Positions 33,491 through 46,000 of a DNA stretch of 64,000 nucleotides are shown piece by piece. The first letter of the stretch is position 1; each line of letters begins with the position of its first letter. The stretch comes from Copromyces sp. CBS 386.78 (Eukaryota; Ascomycota; Sordariomycetes; Sordariales; Sordariaceae): the NCBI GenBank assembly GCA_030685235.1, contig MU839106.1:1-64000 (forward strand), given 5' to 3'. A program made the position numbers and the translations under genes. Below the pieces are notes generated by a model. The model saw nothing but the letters and a program-made list of their open reading frames with translations, made no database searches and had not been told where the DNA came from.

Positions 33491-33788
33491 GTCACACAGA
33501 CCCGATGTCATAGAGATATGTACCTCTAGCCGATGAACACGTCAAGATCAAGAGATTCGGAACAAATATTCTGATTGCAGCAAAGCACGAAAAAGAGAAA
33601 GAGAAAGAGAAGACATCCCTGTATCGTTCTGTAAAACTCCGATCCCACATCTTTCCATCCCAGTCCCTTCTCATATTCGCGAAGGACGAAATAATCCACA
33701 CAATAAGGTAGAGGTATTTACAAGACAATTCGGTGTTCAACTTGTTGCCCTTTCGTACAGCCGCCGGCTCATACTTCTCCACCAAAGA

Positions 33789-33905
33789 AGTGTCCAACAT
33801 CTCCGAAGTAATGGGCATGCCGGCAGAAGTCAAGTCGCGGAAGAGCTCTCTGGAGATACGCAGACCCTTGTTAATCTTGAATGAGGAGTCGATATTGCCA
33901 TTTCC
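33789..33905 (-). pseudogene. Fragment resembling DAHP synthase (class I)
   Basis: On the minus strand one frame reads SSFKINKGLRISRELFRDLT followed by SAGMPITSEMLDT. This is very like the (F)xINKGLRIxRxLxxDLxxxGMPIxSEMLDTISPQY block of fungal and bacterial 3-deoxy-D-arabino-heptulosonate-7-phosphate synthases (first step of the shikimate pathway). The next family motif (ISPQY...GAIGARTTESQ) is absent; the frame changes to unrelated sequence after MLDT. Upstream a TGA closes the frame about 40 codons earlier. It looks like a short relic, not a working enzyme. The call rests on about 33 residues. Confidence 0.45.
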
Positions 33906-33920
33906 GGATCCAATGTCCAG

Positions 33921-35340
33921 GGAGCTTCAATCGAGTAGTGGCGTGGACCTGAGCTCCAGAACATCACTTGACCGGTATAGTCATAGTACCTGTCCTTGGA
34001 CCTAACAACCTGAACTCTCATCCAAAATCTTTGTGAGAGGGAAGGCCAGTCGAGTTTCCGGATGCGGGTGTACAAGAGGATGCGGAACGGGCATCAGTAC
34101 CCGGATTCCTTCAACCACACACGAGTTAGCGGTCGACAACTTGCTTGAACGGGGAGCTAAAGAAGGTCATCTCACCTAGGTTGTGGACGATTGGAGGAAA
34201 GTCCACGCTATGGTCGTCCAGCATCAAGTCGATGCCAGCGATGCCTCGGTGTCACTACTCCAAGATGGTCGAGAAGAAACCACCAGAGGAAGAAGCAGTC
34301 ACGGGCCTTTTGGCTTTTCGGTGCTGCTCAAATGGTGTATTTGGTCAAAAATGCACAACTATTGGGATGAAATAGCGGTATACAAACGGGCAGGGAGGTT
34401 GAAAAGGACTATGATTGCGGACGAGCAAAGAATTCTGGAAGCTTGAAAGCAACCGGAACTACTACAGGTGCAGAGGCAAGAAGGCAAAGGAGTCAACCTG
34501 TCTTACCTCAAGACCAAGTCTGCCTAATGGGTTGCCGACGGGACACTCGCGCCAACATCGGGTTTCGGCCAAGCCATGTTCAGAATCCGGACTCGGTTGT
34601 CTCCTGTGACTCGGTTGGTTGGATTTTCTCGAGCGAAGTCGGGGGAAACGGGGAAGGATATCGGCAACCCACCAGGCGAATAATGTGTAAACATGCGCAG
34701 TACATCGAGGAAGGTGTTCGTCAGGCGGGAAGTCTGCGTCGAGGCACCAGCCCCTAGATTAATCCGGCGCACCCATTGCGATGGTGATAGTGCGACTGAT
34801 AAACAATGGCAATAATCAGCTGTCGTAGCTGGTTGTTGGTGAGATGCTGCATCAAGCTGATCGGGGTGACTGGGTTTTGAAGGATTGAAAAAGATGGCAG
34901 ATGAAGGTATGAGACGCAAACAACACGAGCAGAAGATCTGGGAGGGAGAAGCCTTATGTCTGCCTGCATGGCCTCTCAAGTTGAAAGCCCACGAGCACGA
35001 AGGAAAGAACCCAGCCAGCGGTCGTTCGTGTGACCAGCACAGGCTAGAGGTACCTTACGCAAAGAGAAGAGATACCTTGGCCAAGTACCTCCCTCCTTCC
35101 CAAATTATGGTCTCTCAAGAGGAGGGGATTCAAAAACAGATCGGAGGTGTGCGCTGAGCAGGGATGATAGGTGGGGTGTATCCAGTTACGAAGTACTTCG
35201 GTCCGGAGCGAGTCGTCCAGGCTTTGCGCTCAGCGGGGGCAGGCACACAGGGCAGACAGAGATTGAACTTGATGGTCGGCCGATCGTCTCGAAAAGTACC
35301 TGTAAAGAGGTAACTGTCACGGTACCCAGGGACAAGGCTG
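33921..35340. other. Gene-poor segment
   Basis: Open frames on both strands (for example 34885-35157 plus, 34524-34979 minus) show no domains and no consistent splice structure. No mobile-element ends or repeats were recognised. Confidence 0.35.
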
Positions 35341-35492
35341 GAAATGTTTGCCCATAAATCCCTTTCCCCTCCTCGAGTTTTCTTCCCTTTTCTCTTCCCC
35401 CTTCATCCAACATCAAACAACTCGTTACCCAACTTCCGCTGCTTCAAAGTTCTTCTCACAATCACCCTTCCTTCCCAAACCAATCTCTTAAA
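35341..35492 (+). promoter_or_regulatory. Pyrimidine-rich leader shared with the 11-kb locus
   Basis: CT-rich 5' leader of the gene starting at 35493. It aligns with the minus-strand leader at 11180-11051 (TTCATCCAACATCAA and CTGCTTC blocks, then AAAATGTTTTGCCG). CT-rich leaders just before start codons are common in Neurospora promoters. Confidence 0.55.
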
Positions 35493-36399
35493 ATGTTTTG
35501 CCGGCTATCCAGCGATGTCAAGTTCTGGTTCATGGCGATCCTGACCAGCGGCCTGGTCCTCTTGTGGATGTTCATTGGGACCTACCTCACCCACAGAGGC
35601 AAGAACGCGCCTCCCGTTCCGGCTCCAAGCCAACCCTCATCAGCCTGTAGAGCCACAGTCACCATCACCATCACCGTCGCCCCCACCACTTCAACTGTCA
35701 TGGGCCGCATGTAGGGAGCTGGCGTCGATGCCAATGACGACGAAGACCGCGGCGGCCGCTCCACCTTCCGGATGAAGATGTCAACTGCTAAGCCGGTGTT
35801 CTCGTAGGAGCCCGTAAGTACATCCCCTTCCATGATCACAAACTGATATCGTTCCTGACCAAGTTTTCAGGAGGCTGCCCGGGCCCAGTGCCGGCGCGGC
35901 TGACTTCGCTTCTCAAGTTGTTCCGTTCCTTTTTCGCCGTCCAGGACTCCGAGACTGGCGACCTTTTCCTGGGACCAGACCAGTTCGTTGATGCAGTTTC
36001 TTGGTAGGTGGTCACTTTCTTTCCAATCTCGTTGGTCTTTATGCTCTTCCGTCTATCATCACGTTTGCTAACATCTCTGATTCTCTTTCTCTAGGCCGCA
36101 GTATACGGACCCCGTCAACAAGAGAGGAGGACTTGCTCTCCGACATCCGGGACAAGTTCCCCAATCGCGGGACTGATCACCCCTCCTACCTGAAGTGCCT
36201 ACCTTACCTATCATGGGGGCCCGAGCATGAAGACGGGAGGTTCAGGACCGTGTGGGGGGTGAGAGCCCCTACACGAGGTCCCGCAACGCTCTCAAGAATT
36301 TTTGGTTATTTTTCGAGATGGTCCAGGTTATTCCTCACAAGATTCTCGCGGGGCGGCGACGAAGCTCAACTGCACATCACAATTTCTGCCTGTACTTAA
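35493..36399 (+). pseudogene. Spliced gene or recent pseudogene for a single-pass membrane protein
   Basis: ATG at 35493 in CTTAAAATGTT context opens MFCRLSSDVKF, then one hydrophobic segment (WFMAILTSGLVLLWMFIGTYL, residues ~12-32), then a Pro-rich stretch; the frame stops at TAG 35712-35714. Further on, two canonical introns are visible: 35816-35870 (GTAAGT ... CTGAC ... TTTTCAG) and about 36004-36101 (GTAGGT ... GCTAAC ... CCGCAG). Across the second intron the frame LTSLLKLFRSFFAVQDSETG ... FVDAVSC joins IRTPSTREEDLLSDIRDKF and runs to TAA at 36397-36399. I cannot connect exon 1 to exon 2 without passing stops at 35712 and about 35808, so either an intron was missed or the gene has decayed. 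A paralogous first exon lies at 11033-11050. Confidence 0.45.
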
Positions 36400-37700
36400 C
36401 CTGTCATTGAGGGATGGATGCCACATCTAGCAAGAAGAAAACCTTCAGCTTTTGCTGATTTGCACAATTTTTCCTGGCCTTGACACTTCCTTGAGCTTCT
36501 GGCAGTGATTTCTCTGCTCGCAGTCTTTGTCTTCAATTTGCCTTGCGTGCATGTAACAAGTCTTGCGAGTGTCTCCCGTTTCATGGCAACGACTTCACCG
36601 AAAACAAGGCGTGAACAATACAACGATTCACGGAGCCGATTGTCTTCTTGCTTTGGTTTTATTCTCACCTGCAGTGATGCCAAAGGCGGCCATTTTAACC
36701 AAGAAGAAGGCTGCAAACGACCCTTGGTGCAAATCAGGAGCATGTCACCTCGTCCAGAGATATGATAGCCTCGTTTTTCTCTCAGGATGCCCTCCATGTG
36801 ATGATCTCCATCATTTCTCAAGCATTGCCCGTGGAGTGATTGATATTTGCCCTGGTCATCCAGGATAAGGTAACCGCACGGATTGTGAATGTCCAGCAGA
36901 CGAAATTTCCGATGCACAAGACTGATGGCAAAGTGAGCACGACTGACACTCCTCTCTGCTTTCTGTCACCTTGCTCCCACCCTTCGTCTTCCACCCACCT
37001 TCGCTTGTCCCTTGGTCTACCTTTGATAGTTCTTGCCTTTTGCGTTCGGCCTTGCCCTTGGCGGCTTTCGATAGAACCGGGCAGAAGAGAAGTGGGTGGG
37101 TCCAGGGAACCTGCAGGAGGGGGACTCTTGTGACATGACGGGATGATGGGAGAAATTTGATCGGCCTAGACCCATCGATTGAGGCCGGACACTTGCCAGT
37201 TTTGTGCCTTCCTTCTTCAATGCCCCTGGGCAGGAATGGAGGTGATTGCTGGTGACTCAGGGTTGCGTGGTCGTGATCAACTGCATGAGGAGGGCTGGAA
37301 AGAGTCTTCTTGCTCTTGCCGCAGGCGACACCTTGACAGCTCCGTGTCGAGCATTTGAGTTTACTTGCAGCCTTCAAGGAACGGGCTCACGGCCGTCTTC
37401 CGGTTAAAGGAGATTTCCATGGGATAAGCATGGGGGCTTGGAGCTCAAAAAGACCGAAGCTGTAATCAGAATGTGGGAGTGTCTCCAAACCCCGGAAACT
37501 TGACATGTGGAGAAGTGCGAAACTGTGCTCCTGAAGACTGGGATCCAGACTGGAGGCAGAGGTGGCTCTTTCCAAATCTCCGGGAAGGACGTAGCCGCGC
37601 AAGGAACGCGTGGCGCGATCTGTGAACACAACCAGAACCGCTCTTCATCCACCTCGACTCCCGGGCAGCTGCCGATCCCTCGATTCCCCTCCGCTGCTAT
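36400..37700. other. No supportable gene
   Basis: Overlapping open frames of 100-173 codons occur on both strands (for example minus 36396-36917 and 36856-37377). They have low-information composition, no start context and no domains. Nothing else was recognised. Confidence 0.35.
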
Positions 37701-38700
37701 CTTCTGGTGGCTGTAGTTTCCCCGCAGGTGGACTTGAGGCTCATCAGGCCAGGAACCTTGACGGTCCGGGACCTCTCATTCAACCTCGCCGTCATGATAT
37801 TCGGAACTTCCCGTCCACCTGCCTGAGACTCAAGAGACCGGGGAGCTTCCAGAACTCGCGCCTTCCTGGTTCTCTCCAGGTTCGTTGCTGCAGATCACTG
37901 CTCAGGTTCTCGTGATGCCGAGTCTGGACCTGGATCGGACATTGCGATTTGCTTCTGGTACCTGCCTGGTAGGTGTGGAGAAATTGAAAGAGCCGCGAAG
38001 AAGCCATCCAGGGGTGTGTCGAGGTGGAATTTCCCGTCTGCCTGCCTCTTCTGATGCGACTTGACCGTCTAGAGCTCGTGACTTCCCTTTTTTTTGGGGC
38101 TCTCCAAAGTCATTCCAGGTTGAGTGCGTGTTCGATGTTCGTGATCAAAGGCGGGGGTGTCCCTGCCCGGGTCAAGATGCTGTGTTCTTCACCCAGAGCT
38201 CATTAGGTGGGAAATGTCCATCCACCTACCCCTCGATCCTCGATCCTTTGACCTTTGTGGTTTCCCGTTCTGGCTTCTCAATTTCCCATTCTTCCATTCT
38301 CCATGGACATCGTGTGGTTCAATTCTCAACAGTCTTGGTCCACGACTGCCCCCAGCTGGGATTCTGAACTTGTGACACCTCTACGGTTCCTGATCTCCGA
38401 TCCTGACAAATTTCGCCTGTCAGTTCCATGTCTGTCTGCCCTTGAGTCAACCCGACGTCTGCTGCTTCCTGATGTTCCATCTGCCATCGTTCGATCGTAA
38501 GATTCCATGACCGCACTGTTCAACTTCTCGTGACTGCCCTGTAACTGCCGGTGACTGCTCCTAGACGGATGTTCCCGTCACCGGCTGATTTGACGGCTCA
38601 CCTTCTCCGCTTCTGGGGGCTTATCAAATGAAACTTCCCGTCTACTTGCCTCTTTGTAACTCGGAAGGCCTTTCGTAACTTCTCATTTGGATTCGATGCT
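37700..38700. repeat. Strongly diverged long-period repeats (GAACTTCCCGTCCACCTGCC core)
   Basis: Variants of TTCCCGTC(C/T)(A/G)CCTGCCT recur near 37808, 38029, 38212 (ATGTCCATCCACCTACCC) and 38636 (CTTCCCGTCTACTTGCCTC), followed by loosely similar CTCG/TTCTCC blocks. Spacing is irregular (~200-400 bp). It may be an old tandem array. It matters because all ORFs here are likely artefacts. Confidence 0.35.
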
Positions 38701-39049
38701 CGAATCTTCCCCGGTCATTGCTCAACGCTTCATATGGGTCATGGGTGCCTCAACAGAGTCGAGACCCCTCTGACTTGCCCGTTCTTGCAGTCTAAAATCG
38801 TTGTTATTGAAATGTGAAACCTCCAGCCGGGTTACCTGCAGGTAAATGACCTCACGGTTGATCATTTGACGAAGGGACTGCCAAGACTCGGTGCCCTCGA
38901 AGAAGACTTGATTCCATCCGAAGTAGGCACCTTCCTCAACTGCTCTGAAGAGAAATTTTGCGTTCTGATGGATGAGTGATTCCATCCCACGCCTCCGTTC
39001 CTCGTGCTCCCGAAAAGCATAAAGACCCAGCCTGGTCCCTTCTCTTTTC

Positions 39050-39603
39050 CCTCTTCTTCTCCCGACTGGCAACCATCACTGCACACATCTTTGAGACCGC
39101 CTTCCCACCTCAGTCACACACCAAGGACGTCTGCGCCACAACCTCTCAGAATCTGTGAGTGCACACATTCCGTTGCCATTGCCTTTCTTTTGGTTGCTGA
39201 CACCAGATCTTCAGGTTTACCCACCACACAGCGCCTCCAACTTCCCCCAAGGCTCCCACTCCCCAGGTGCCACAAGAACTGTCAGTCCATCCACTAACAC
39301 ACAACATTCCATTGCCCTTGCCTTCCATTCTGACTCGTTGTCCTTTTCGCCAGCACGATGCCCGAAAAGACCAACGCCGGCGCGGGGGTTGGCGCGGCCG
39401 CTGCCGCCGCCACCACCACCACCACCACCACCAGCAACAGCAGCAACAACAACAACAACTGCAGCAGCAGCAGCAGCAGCACCAACACCAGCAACACTGG
39501 CGCCACCAGCAGCAACAGCAACAGCAGCAGCAGCGGTGGGGGTGGAGGAGGAGGAGGGGGCCTAGACTACAACAGGTGGACGCGGGGCGCCTGGTTTGAA
39601 TGA
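39050..39603 (+). CDS. Small low-complexity protein, 81 aa, with two leader introns
   Basis: ATG at 39358 opens MPEKTNAGAGVG, then Ala, Thr, Ser/Asn and Gly runs, and a non-repetitive end GLDYNRWTRGAWFE before TGA at 39601-39603. Two clean introns lie upstream: 39155-39214 (GTGAGT, GCTGAC, CAG) and 39281-39353 (GTCAGT, CTGAC, CAG), both apparently in the 5' leader. The CAN/CCN trinucleotide tract gives open frames in all phases; this phase is preferred because the start follows the second acceptor by four bases and the distinctive tail is in frame. The role is unknown. Confidence 0.6.
39395..39560 (+). repeat. Trinucleotide (CAC/CAG/CAA) and GGN tract
   Basis: CCACCACCA, AACAACAAC, CAGCAGCAG and GGAGGAGG runs inside the 81-aa ORF, probably length-variable between strains. 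Confidence 0.9.
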
Positions 39604-39617
39604 TGAACACCACTTGG

Positions 39618-39955
39618 CTGCCTCCGTGTTTTGCTTTCCTCTGTGCCTTGCTTTCCGCCGTGGCTTGCCTTTCATCGTAGCTTGCCTTTCGCCGTAATCT
39701 GCCTTCGATCGTGCGCTCAATTTCGTCGTACTTTGCCTTCCGCCGTGAGATGGATGTCTTCCTTCCATCCGTTCTTTGCTTTCGTCGTGTTTTGCTTCAT
39801 GTTTCCATCGTGACTTGAGGTTGCTTTCTACCATGACTTGAATTTCTGTCGTGGTTTCAAGCCTTCCACCGTGACTTGACTTTCGCCGTATTCTGCCTTC
39901 CGCCGTACTGTTCTTTCCGCCGCGCATTGCCTTCCCCCGTGGTCTGTGACGTGAC
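39618..39955. repeat. Degenerate ~17-bp minisatellite (TTGCCTTCCGCCGTGAC)
   Basis: About 18-20 tandem variants of CTTGCCTT(T/C)CGCCGT(G/A)(A/G)C follow the 81-aa gene immediately. A 144-codon minus-strand frame through it is a by-product of the repeat. Confidence 0.8.
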
Positions 39956-40370
39956 ATGGAATCGCCTGGCATGTTGACAAAGTTGTTCTTGGCCATTCAT
40001 CTTCCGTTCCACCATATCTCTTGCCCAAGTAATAGTACCTACCGCAGCGGGAATATAGGGAGCGTAACAGGCCCTATGCGAATGACATGCGATGGTGTAT
40101 ATTTGTTGTATAGATATATAACAAGGCATGTTGGATGTCACAAGCCATATTGAAATTTTAGGCTTTGTTGGCTAAGGGAGGCTCCTGATTGGTCGGATTT
40201 TTGGGTTCCGGTTCCTAGGCGCTAGGCCCCTAAAGCATACGCTAGAACCGCTAGATTAGTACGGGTAGGCAGTAACAAGGGTATACGGACTATATATACG
40301 GATAGGAGACGGCTCGTCACGTTTACAATTACAAGTACTAGTATTTTATTTAGTAATTTTTATTCTATCC

Positions 40371-40590
40371 TAACCCTAAATCCTGCCCAATACCCTAATC
40401 CCGCGACCCTAATCCCGCAACCCCAACCTACGACCCTAATCTGCGACCCCAATCCCCGTAACCCTAATCTATAACCCTAATCCGTAACCCCAATCCCCGC
40501 GACCCTAATCCCCGCGACCCCAATCCCTGCGACCCCAATTCCCGCGACCCCAATCCCTGCGACCTTAATCCCTGCGACCCCAATCTAATA
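40371..40590. repeat. Degenerate ~15-bp minisatellite (CGACCC(T/C)AATCCC)
   Basis: About 15 units of CGACCCTAATCCC or CAACCCCAATCCC type, superficially like CCCTAA telomere repeats but 14-15 bp in period and always with GCGA/GTA spacers. It lies inside element C near its left end. Confidence 0.8.
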
Positions 40591-43499
40591 CCGCGGTTAC
40601 GCTATAGTACGGACTACCTTGGCGGTTACGCTCCTAGTACGGCTATACGGCTATACAGCTATACAGCTACACACTATATACTATATACCGGATTAGATTG
40701 AATACTATACCGCACACCCGTACGGTCGTATTTGTTTACATACGACTAAAGCCATTACTACAATCGTACGCAATGCTATTTATTATTTGTTAATTAAATA
40801 AATCAATCGGTTAAACGTATAATAAGAGAAAAGAAAATAATATAAAGGAAAGAAATTATTATTGTAAATCCTATAGTAGTACGTTTAAATTTATACGACG
40901 GGTATATGATATACGTAAACCTGTGAAACTTATACTATTAATAAACTTATTGTTAATAATATAAATATAGAGGTATGCAATTAAGTGGGTTTACGATTGA
41001 CCGGAGTATTTTCCCGTAATTCTACTTAATACCGCCGTATATTTCCATCCTAAGATACTAAATTAAAATAAAAGGTTATTAGATGGCTATTAGCTATGTA
41101 TATATACTTACAGTCCGGCCGTACGGTTTAGAGATCGGATCGAAAGTCCGGTAAGGTGCTATTATATGGTTAATATTGTACCTATGTTTCTTTTAGAGGT
41201 ATAGGGCAGAATACTAATACGAGTACGTAGGACAATGTAAATCCTAGAGTACGCTATTAATAATAGGAGCATATATATAGCGGACTAGAGGATTTATATT
41301 TTATTGGTTAATTTATTAAACTCTACGTATATATTGTCGGCCTATTATAGTATCAATTTCGCTAGGTTCCGGTTAGAGGTATGGCTTGTATTTACAGTAA
41401 ATGGTGTAGAGTACGGCTATAACTATTAGTTTATCGATATTGCTAACGCTAAGAATATTAACTGCCGTATACGGTATATATAATAAAGAATTAATATAAT
41501 ACATTACAATTGAATACAAAACTCATAGAAGAAACACCGACACTAATACCTCCTATATAGACATTTATTACGTATCTAAGCAGGTACTACAAGTTAAGGC
41601 AAAACAATAGTATTGATAGGTAAGTAAGTTGTCGAAGGCGTTAAAACGTTAATACCGGTTATCGCTAAAGGGTGTATATATCCTAATCGACCTAAATAAG
41701 TCCTACTCCAACTATACGAACTATATATAAGTATACTAGTATTACAACGTTAATACTAATAATAATTAGGTCGTCCTCCTCTTCTATAATTTCGAAATCT
41801 AATAATAAATATCGTTATTTACTACGTTTAATGCGGGTAATAATAATAAAGATAAATCGGTTATCCTAATAGTTATCCTCGATATTATATATAAAAACGT
41901 AATCGATATAACTAAACCGGGTCTTTCCGCTCTTAGATTTGTACTAAATATAGTCGCCCTATTCGAACGTATATTAATCGTTTGAAGCCCTACATAGAAC
42001 GAATTATATATTAGTATACTATTAAACAGGACGGTACCGAATATATTAATACTATAGCTATAAAAGGTAATAATAATAGTAAATATTAAATATTACTTTT
42101 AGGGAATAAAATCGTTATTTTCAACTATTATCAACCTATCGCATATTATATACACTATAAAATCAATACCAATCGTTAATTATAGTACTTTAATACAATT
42201 ATTCTAAATTACTAATTGTTAGTTATACGAATACGCGTTGCAGTAAAGCTTCGAAAAATTAATATAAAAATTTACATTATTTATACAGGATTTCGGCCGG
42301 TATAAGACTACTTTTTTAACGACGGCAATCTCAATAATACATAGCCTGCTAGTAGTCAAAATACCTCTTAAATATATAGAATTATATATATTTTCGAATA
42401 TTGTATATATACTAATATATTTTCAATATTCGTACTAGGAACGATAGTCAAATTGTAAAAATAGTATTAAAACCGAACAAATACCTAGTACTATTACTAT
42501 ATTCCTACTCTATACATTATTCTTACTAAAATTAACAACCGTTAGGGGAAGTACATACCTATTTATAAATACGAATTTGCGGGACTACTAAAAGGCCTTA
42601 TTCTATATTAATAACGGCGAAAAAGTCGAAAGCGTACTATACTTATTCTAGTAGGCTCGTATATATAATTTTTACTATAGTACCGAAGTCTATTCGAAAG
42701 TCGTATACCAGGGTAGTCGTCTTCCTTTATTAACTATATAAATCGCTACTACTTTATTCTTATTAATTTTATTAATTACGCTTAATAATAGATAGTCTAT
42801 ATTATTAAAAGGTAATTCCGCTAATTGTTAATTAATTGAAATTTCGGAAATCTCTTATTTTTCAATAGCCTCGGCTCTCTCTTCCCTTTCCTTAATAGCG
42901 CTATAATTTTCTCGTAAAAGAACCCTACTAAATAGGGATAAATATTATCAGTATAAATCCTCTATATCCTTCGTTAATTCTAAATTATCGTATTTAAATA
43001 TATATTGTAGAACAAATTGTACCGTCTCCCCGAAATTAAATTTTATTAATAATACTTTTTCGATATTAAAATAATTAGTTTCGTAAATTCAGGTTTTAAA
43101 ATATTTACCAAATAATTAGTATTCTATTATATATATAGGGATATAAGTTCTTTTCTATTCCTACATTACCAATCTATAATTTTAATTAGATCGCCCAAAG
43201 GTTGTAGTTACGTAAGGGTACGAAAGTATATTAAGTATTAAACTAGTTAGCTAGCTAGCTAGTTAGCTAACTTTCGAACTAAAATCCAAATTAGAAATCG
43301 AATTTTAATTTTAATTAAGTCCTAATATACTAAACTCCCGGCCTACTACTTATAACCCTACTATATATAACCCTCGCACAATTAATATACCTATAAAGAT
43401 TTTCTCTTATTAATATATTGAAGCTAACTATTAAAGTATACTCCTTTGTAAAATTAGGGTAATATAATATAATATATATATTTAGGCGGTAAATTTCTA

Positions 43500-46000
43500 T
43501 TATATATATTTATAACCGTTTCTTCTTTTCTACTTCGTCTTCTTTATTATTTATATCTAGGATAAGCGTTAGTATACCGGCACCTAAAGCCCCTACCGGT
43601 AATAGAGCCCCTACTGGTAATAGAGCCCCTACCGGTAATATATTACTAGTACCCGCCAATATCGATATAAATTTAATATTCGATATATTAAACCCCGAAA
43701 ACGTTAACTTACGTACTAATATATATAATTAATTAAATAATTGCTATATACGGTAAAATATAGTACTTAATTATTAATAATCTTACTTTTATACGTTATA
43801 CCCTATTAATAATATAGTACTTCTAGCTACTATAACTATAATCTTAATTATTATTTTAATTAAGTCCAATCCTTCAATTTCTACTTTAATATAGAACCGT
43901 ACGGTTATATATTCACGTTTAAACCAATATAATAATATATTTAGAATAATAATCATCTATTTAACATATTCTAATATAGAGTAACTCGCCAAATATTTAA
44001 TAAACGAATATAATTTCTACTAGCCGGGTAGAAATAACTATAACTATAATCGAATTATATACTACGCCCTCCCGGTAGTATTTAGAATATTATCCTTCAA
44101 AAACTAATAAAGTAAATTAATAATACCGTTATATTCTAAATAATTTAAATCTGGGGGACAACTTATAATAATATCTAATATTAATAATAATTATACTAAT
44201 ATAAAGTAGGACTCCTTAATACCCTATTAACAACTATACTATTTAACCTCACTTTAATTAGAATCCTATACTATCAAAGCCATAGACTACTATATTTTAA
44301 AGATCTAATAATAAAATCTTCTATAAATAACGACGTCGAAATTAATCTATATATTTAAATTCCACTCCCCGTCGGCGTCGATTAATCTACGCTTTATAGA
44401 AAATATAAAGTAGTATCGATAAAATTTAATAGTATGGGGGCCTTTAAATCTACAATTTTCGGCCTACTATAGTATATCGCCGATATAACACAACGGAAAT
44501 ACATATAAACGGACTTATTCCGGTCTATTCTCTCCGTATATACTTATTACTATACTTATATCTAACTAGGTTATAATTTTTAGCGCTTTAATAATATTTT
44601 CGAATTTAAATCTATACAGGCCAAGGACCAAGGGGAAAATACTACTAGGCCGTATATACTTTTTAATTAATAGGCCGGCCAGTATAAAATAAAACCCTAT
44701 TAAAATATAATACGAATTGCGGAAAATACTAAATCCGTCGATAAAATTGAAATAGGGGAATAAGATAACGCGTATATTACCTTCCTAATTTTAGTCCTAA
44801 TTATTATAAAACTTATTTCAACCCTATTCTTCGAATTCTAATTCTACCTATAAAGGATAAATATAGTACATCAGTATAATACAACGCGTATTATTCGTTA
44901 AAATTTTAACTATACGCCGAACTATATAATATATATATCCTTTATCCTATACTTCCTTAAATATAGGTGTAGTATATTTGGGAAAGGGTATTAATATTTT
45001 TTTTAGCCTCCTTTAATTGCCGCCGCTACTAATTTATAATATTATAATAACGGGAATAACACTTAAATTATTCTATTCTTCGCCAAAATACCAGTTAATA
45101 TATATAATTACCTATATATACACTTTTATTTCTAATATATAGGTTAACGTAAATATTAAAACTAATTTCCGAATATTGTATACCGGTATAAATACGATAT
45201 TTTTAAGTGCGGTAGCTAAAATCCCTTATCGATAAACTTCTTAGACCTATAAATACAATTAGTCTTTATTATTTATATATAGCCTTTTACAACGGTTAAG
45301 CCTAATGCCGTATATACAACTAAAATAACCCCTTTATAATATTTTATTATTTAGAATATTATTGCAAGAGAAATAATAAGAAATATTATTAATATAGCGG
45401 TAATAAATCCAATCGCTAAAAAATATAGGTAGGCCTTTAATATCTCTTTCGAATATAATATACGTAAATCGACTAGAAATAGTACAAACTGACGATAACT
45501 ACGAATATAATTTAAAGAATTCGTATAATATATCGACGAAATAACTAGGGCTAGAATAAACCCTCTTCCCTATATTAAATATTATTATATTCCTAAATAT
45601 AATAGGTAGGTCGAAGAATATTATTAACCTAATAAATAGCAGTAATAGTAGGGCGAATTACAATATTTCTAAATCGATATCCAACCCTGTAAAGTCCCGC
45701 TTAGGCGGAATAATATCGATATTTATTAACCGCTTAAACTTCTCTACCCTTATATAAGCCCGATCTACTACTTTCTATAGGGCCCGACCTTTATTAATAT
45801 CGTCTCCTCTATATTTTTTAATTCGGGTTTTTATTCGTCGTACGAATTTAATAACTTTATCCAACTCTTTACGTACCCTTAATACTTCAATTTTATAATA
45901 TTCTATTCCTTTAATACTAACCGGTAGAATTAGTATTTTTATAATATTTAGTAGAACTTTCGCCATACGTATATTTATTATCGGTATTTGACGTTATATA
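43500..46000 (-). pseudogene. Degraded coding region of element C, minus strand
   Basis: A 63-codon remnant (45966-45775) begins MAKVLLNIIKILI and is Lys/Arg-rich later (KTRIKKYRGDD). The frame continues with RIP-type stops (about 45660: DIIPPKRDF..., then hydrophobic and Tyr/Ile-rich stretches). No motif was recognised. Confidence 0.35.
43575..43645. repeat. 18-bp tandem repeat (AGCCCCTACCGGTAATAG)
   Basis: Three to four tandem 18-bp units in element C. The period is a multiple of three, so it may have lain in a coding region. Confidence 0.8.

Noticed and set aside
39562..39996. 144-codon minus-strand ORF with RRKAR/HGGRQ repeats
   Set aside because: It runs through the 17-bp minisatellite and adjacent low-complexity sequence, with no start context or domain. 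A repeat by-product is more likely.
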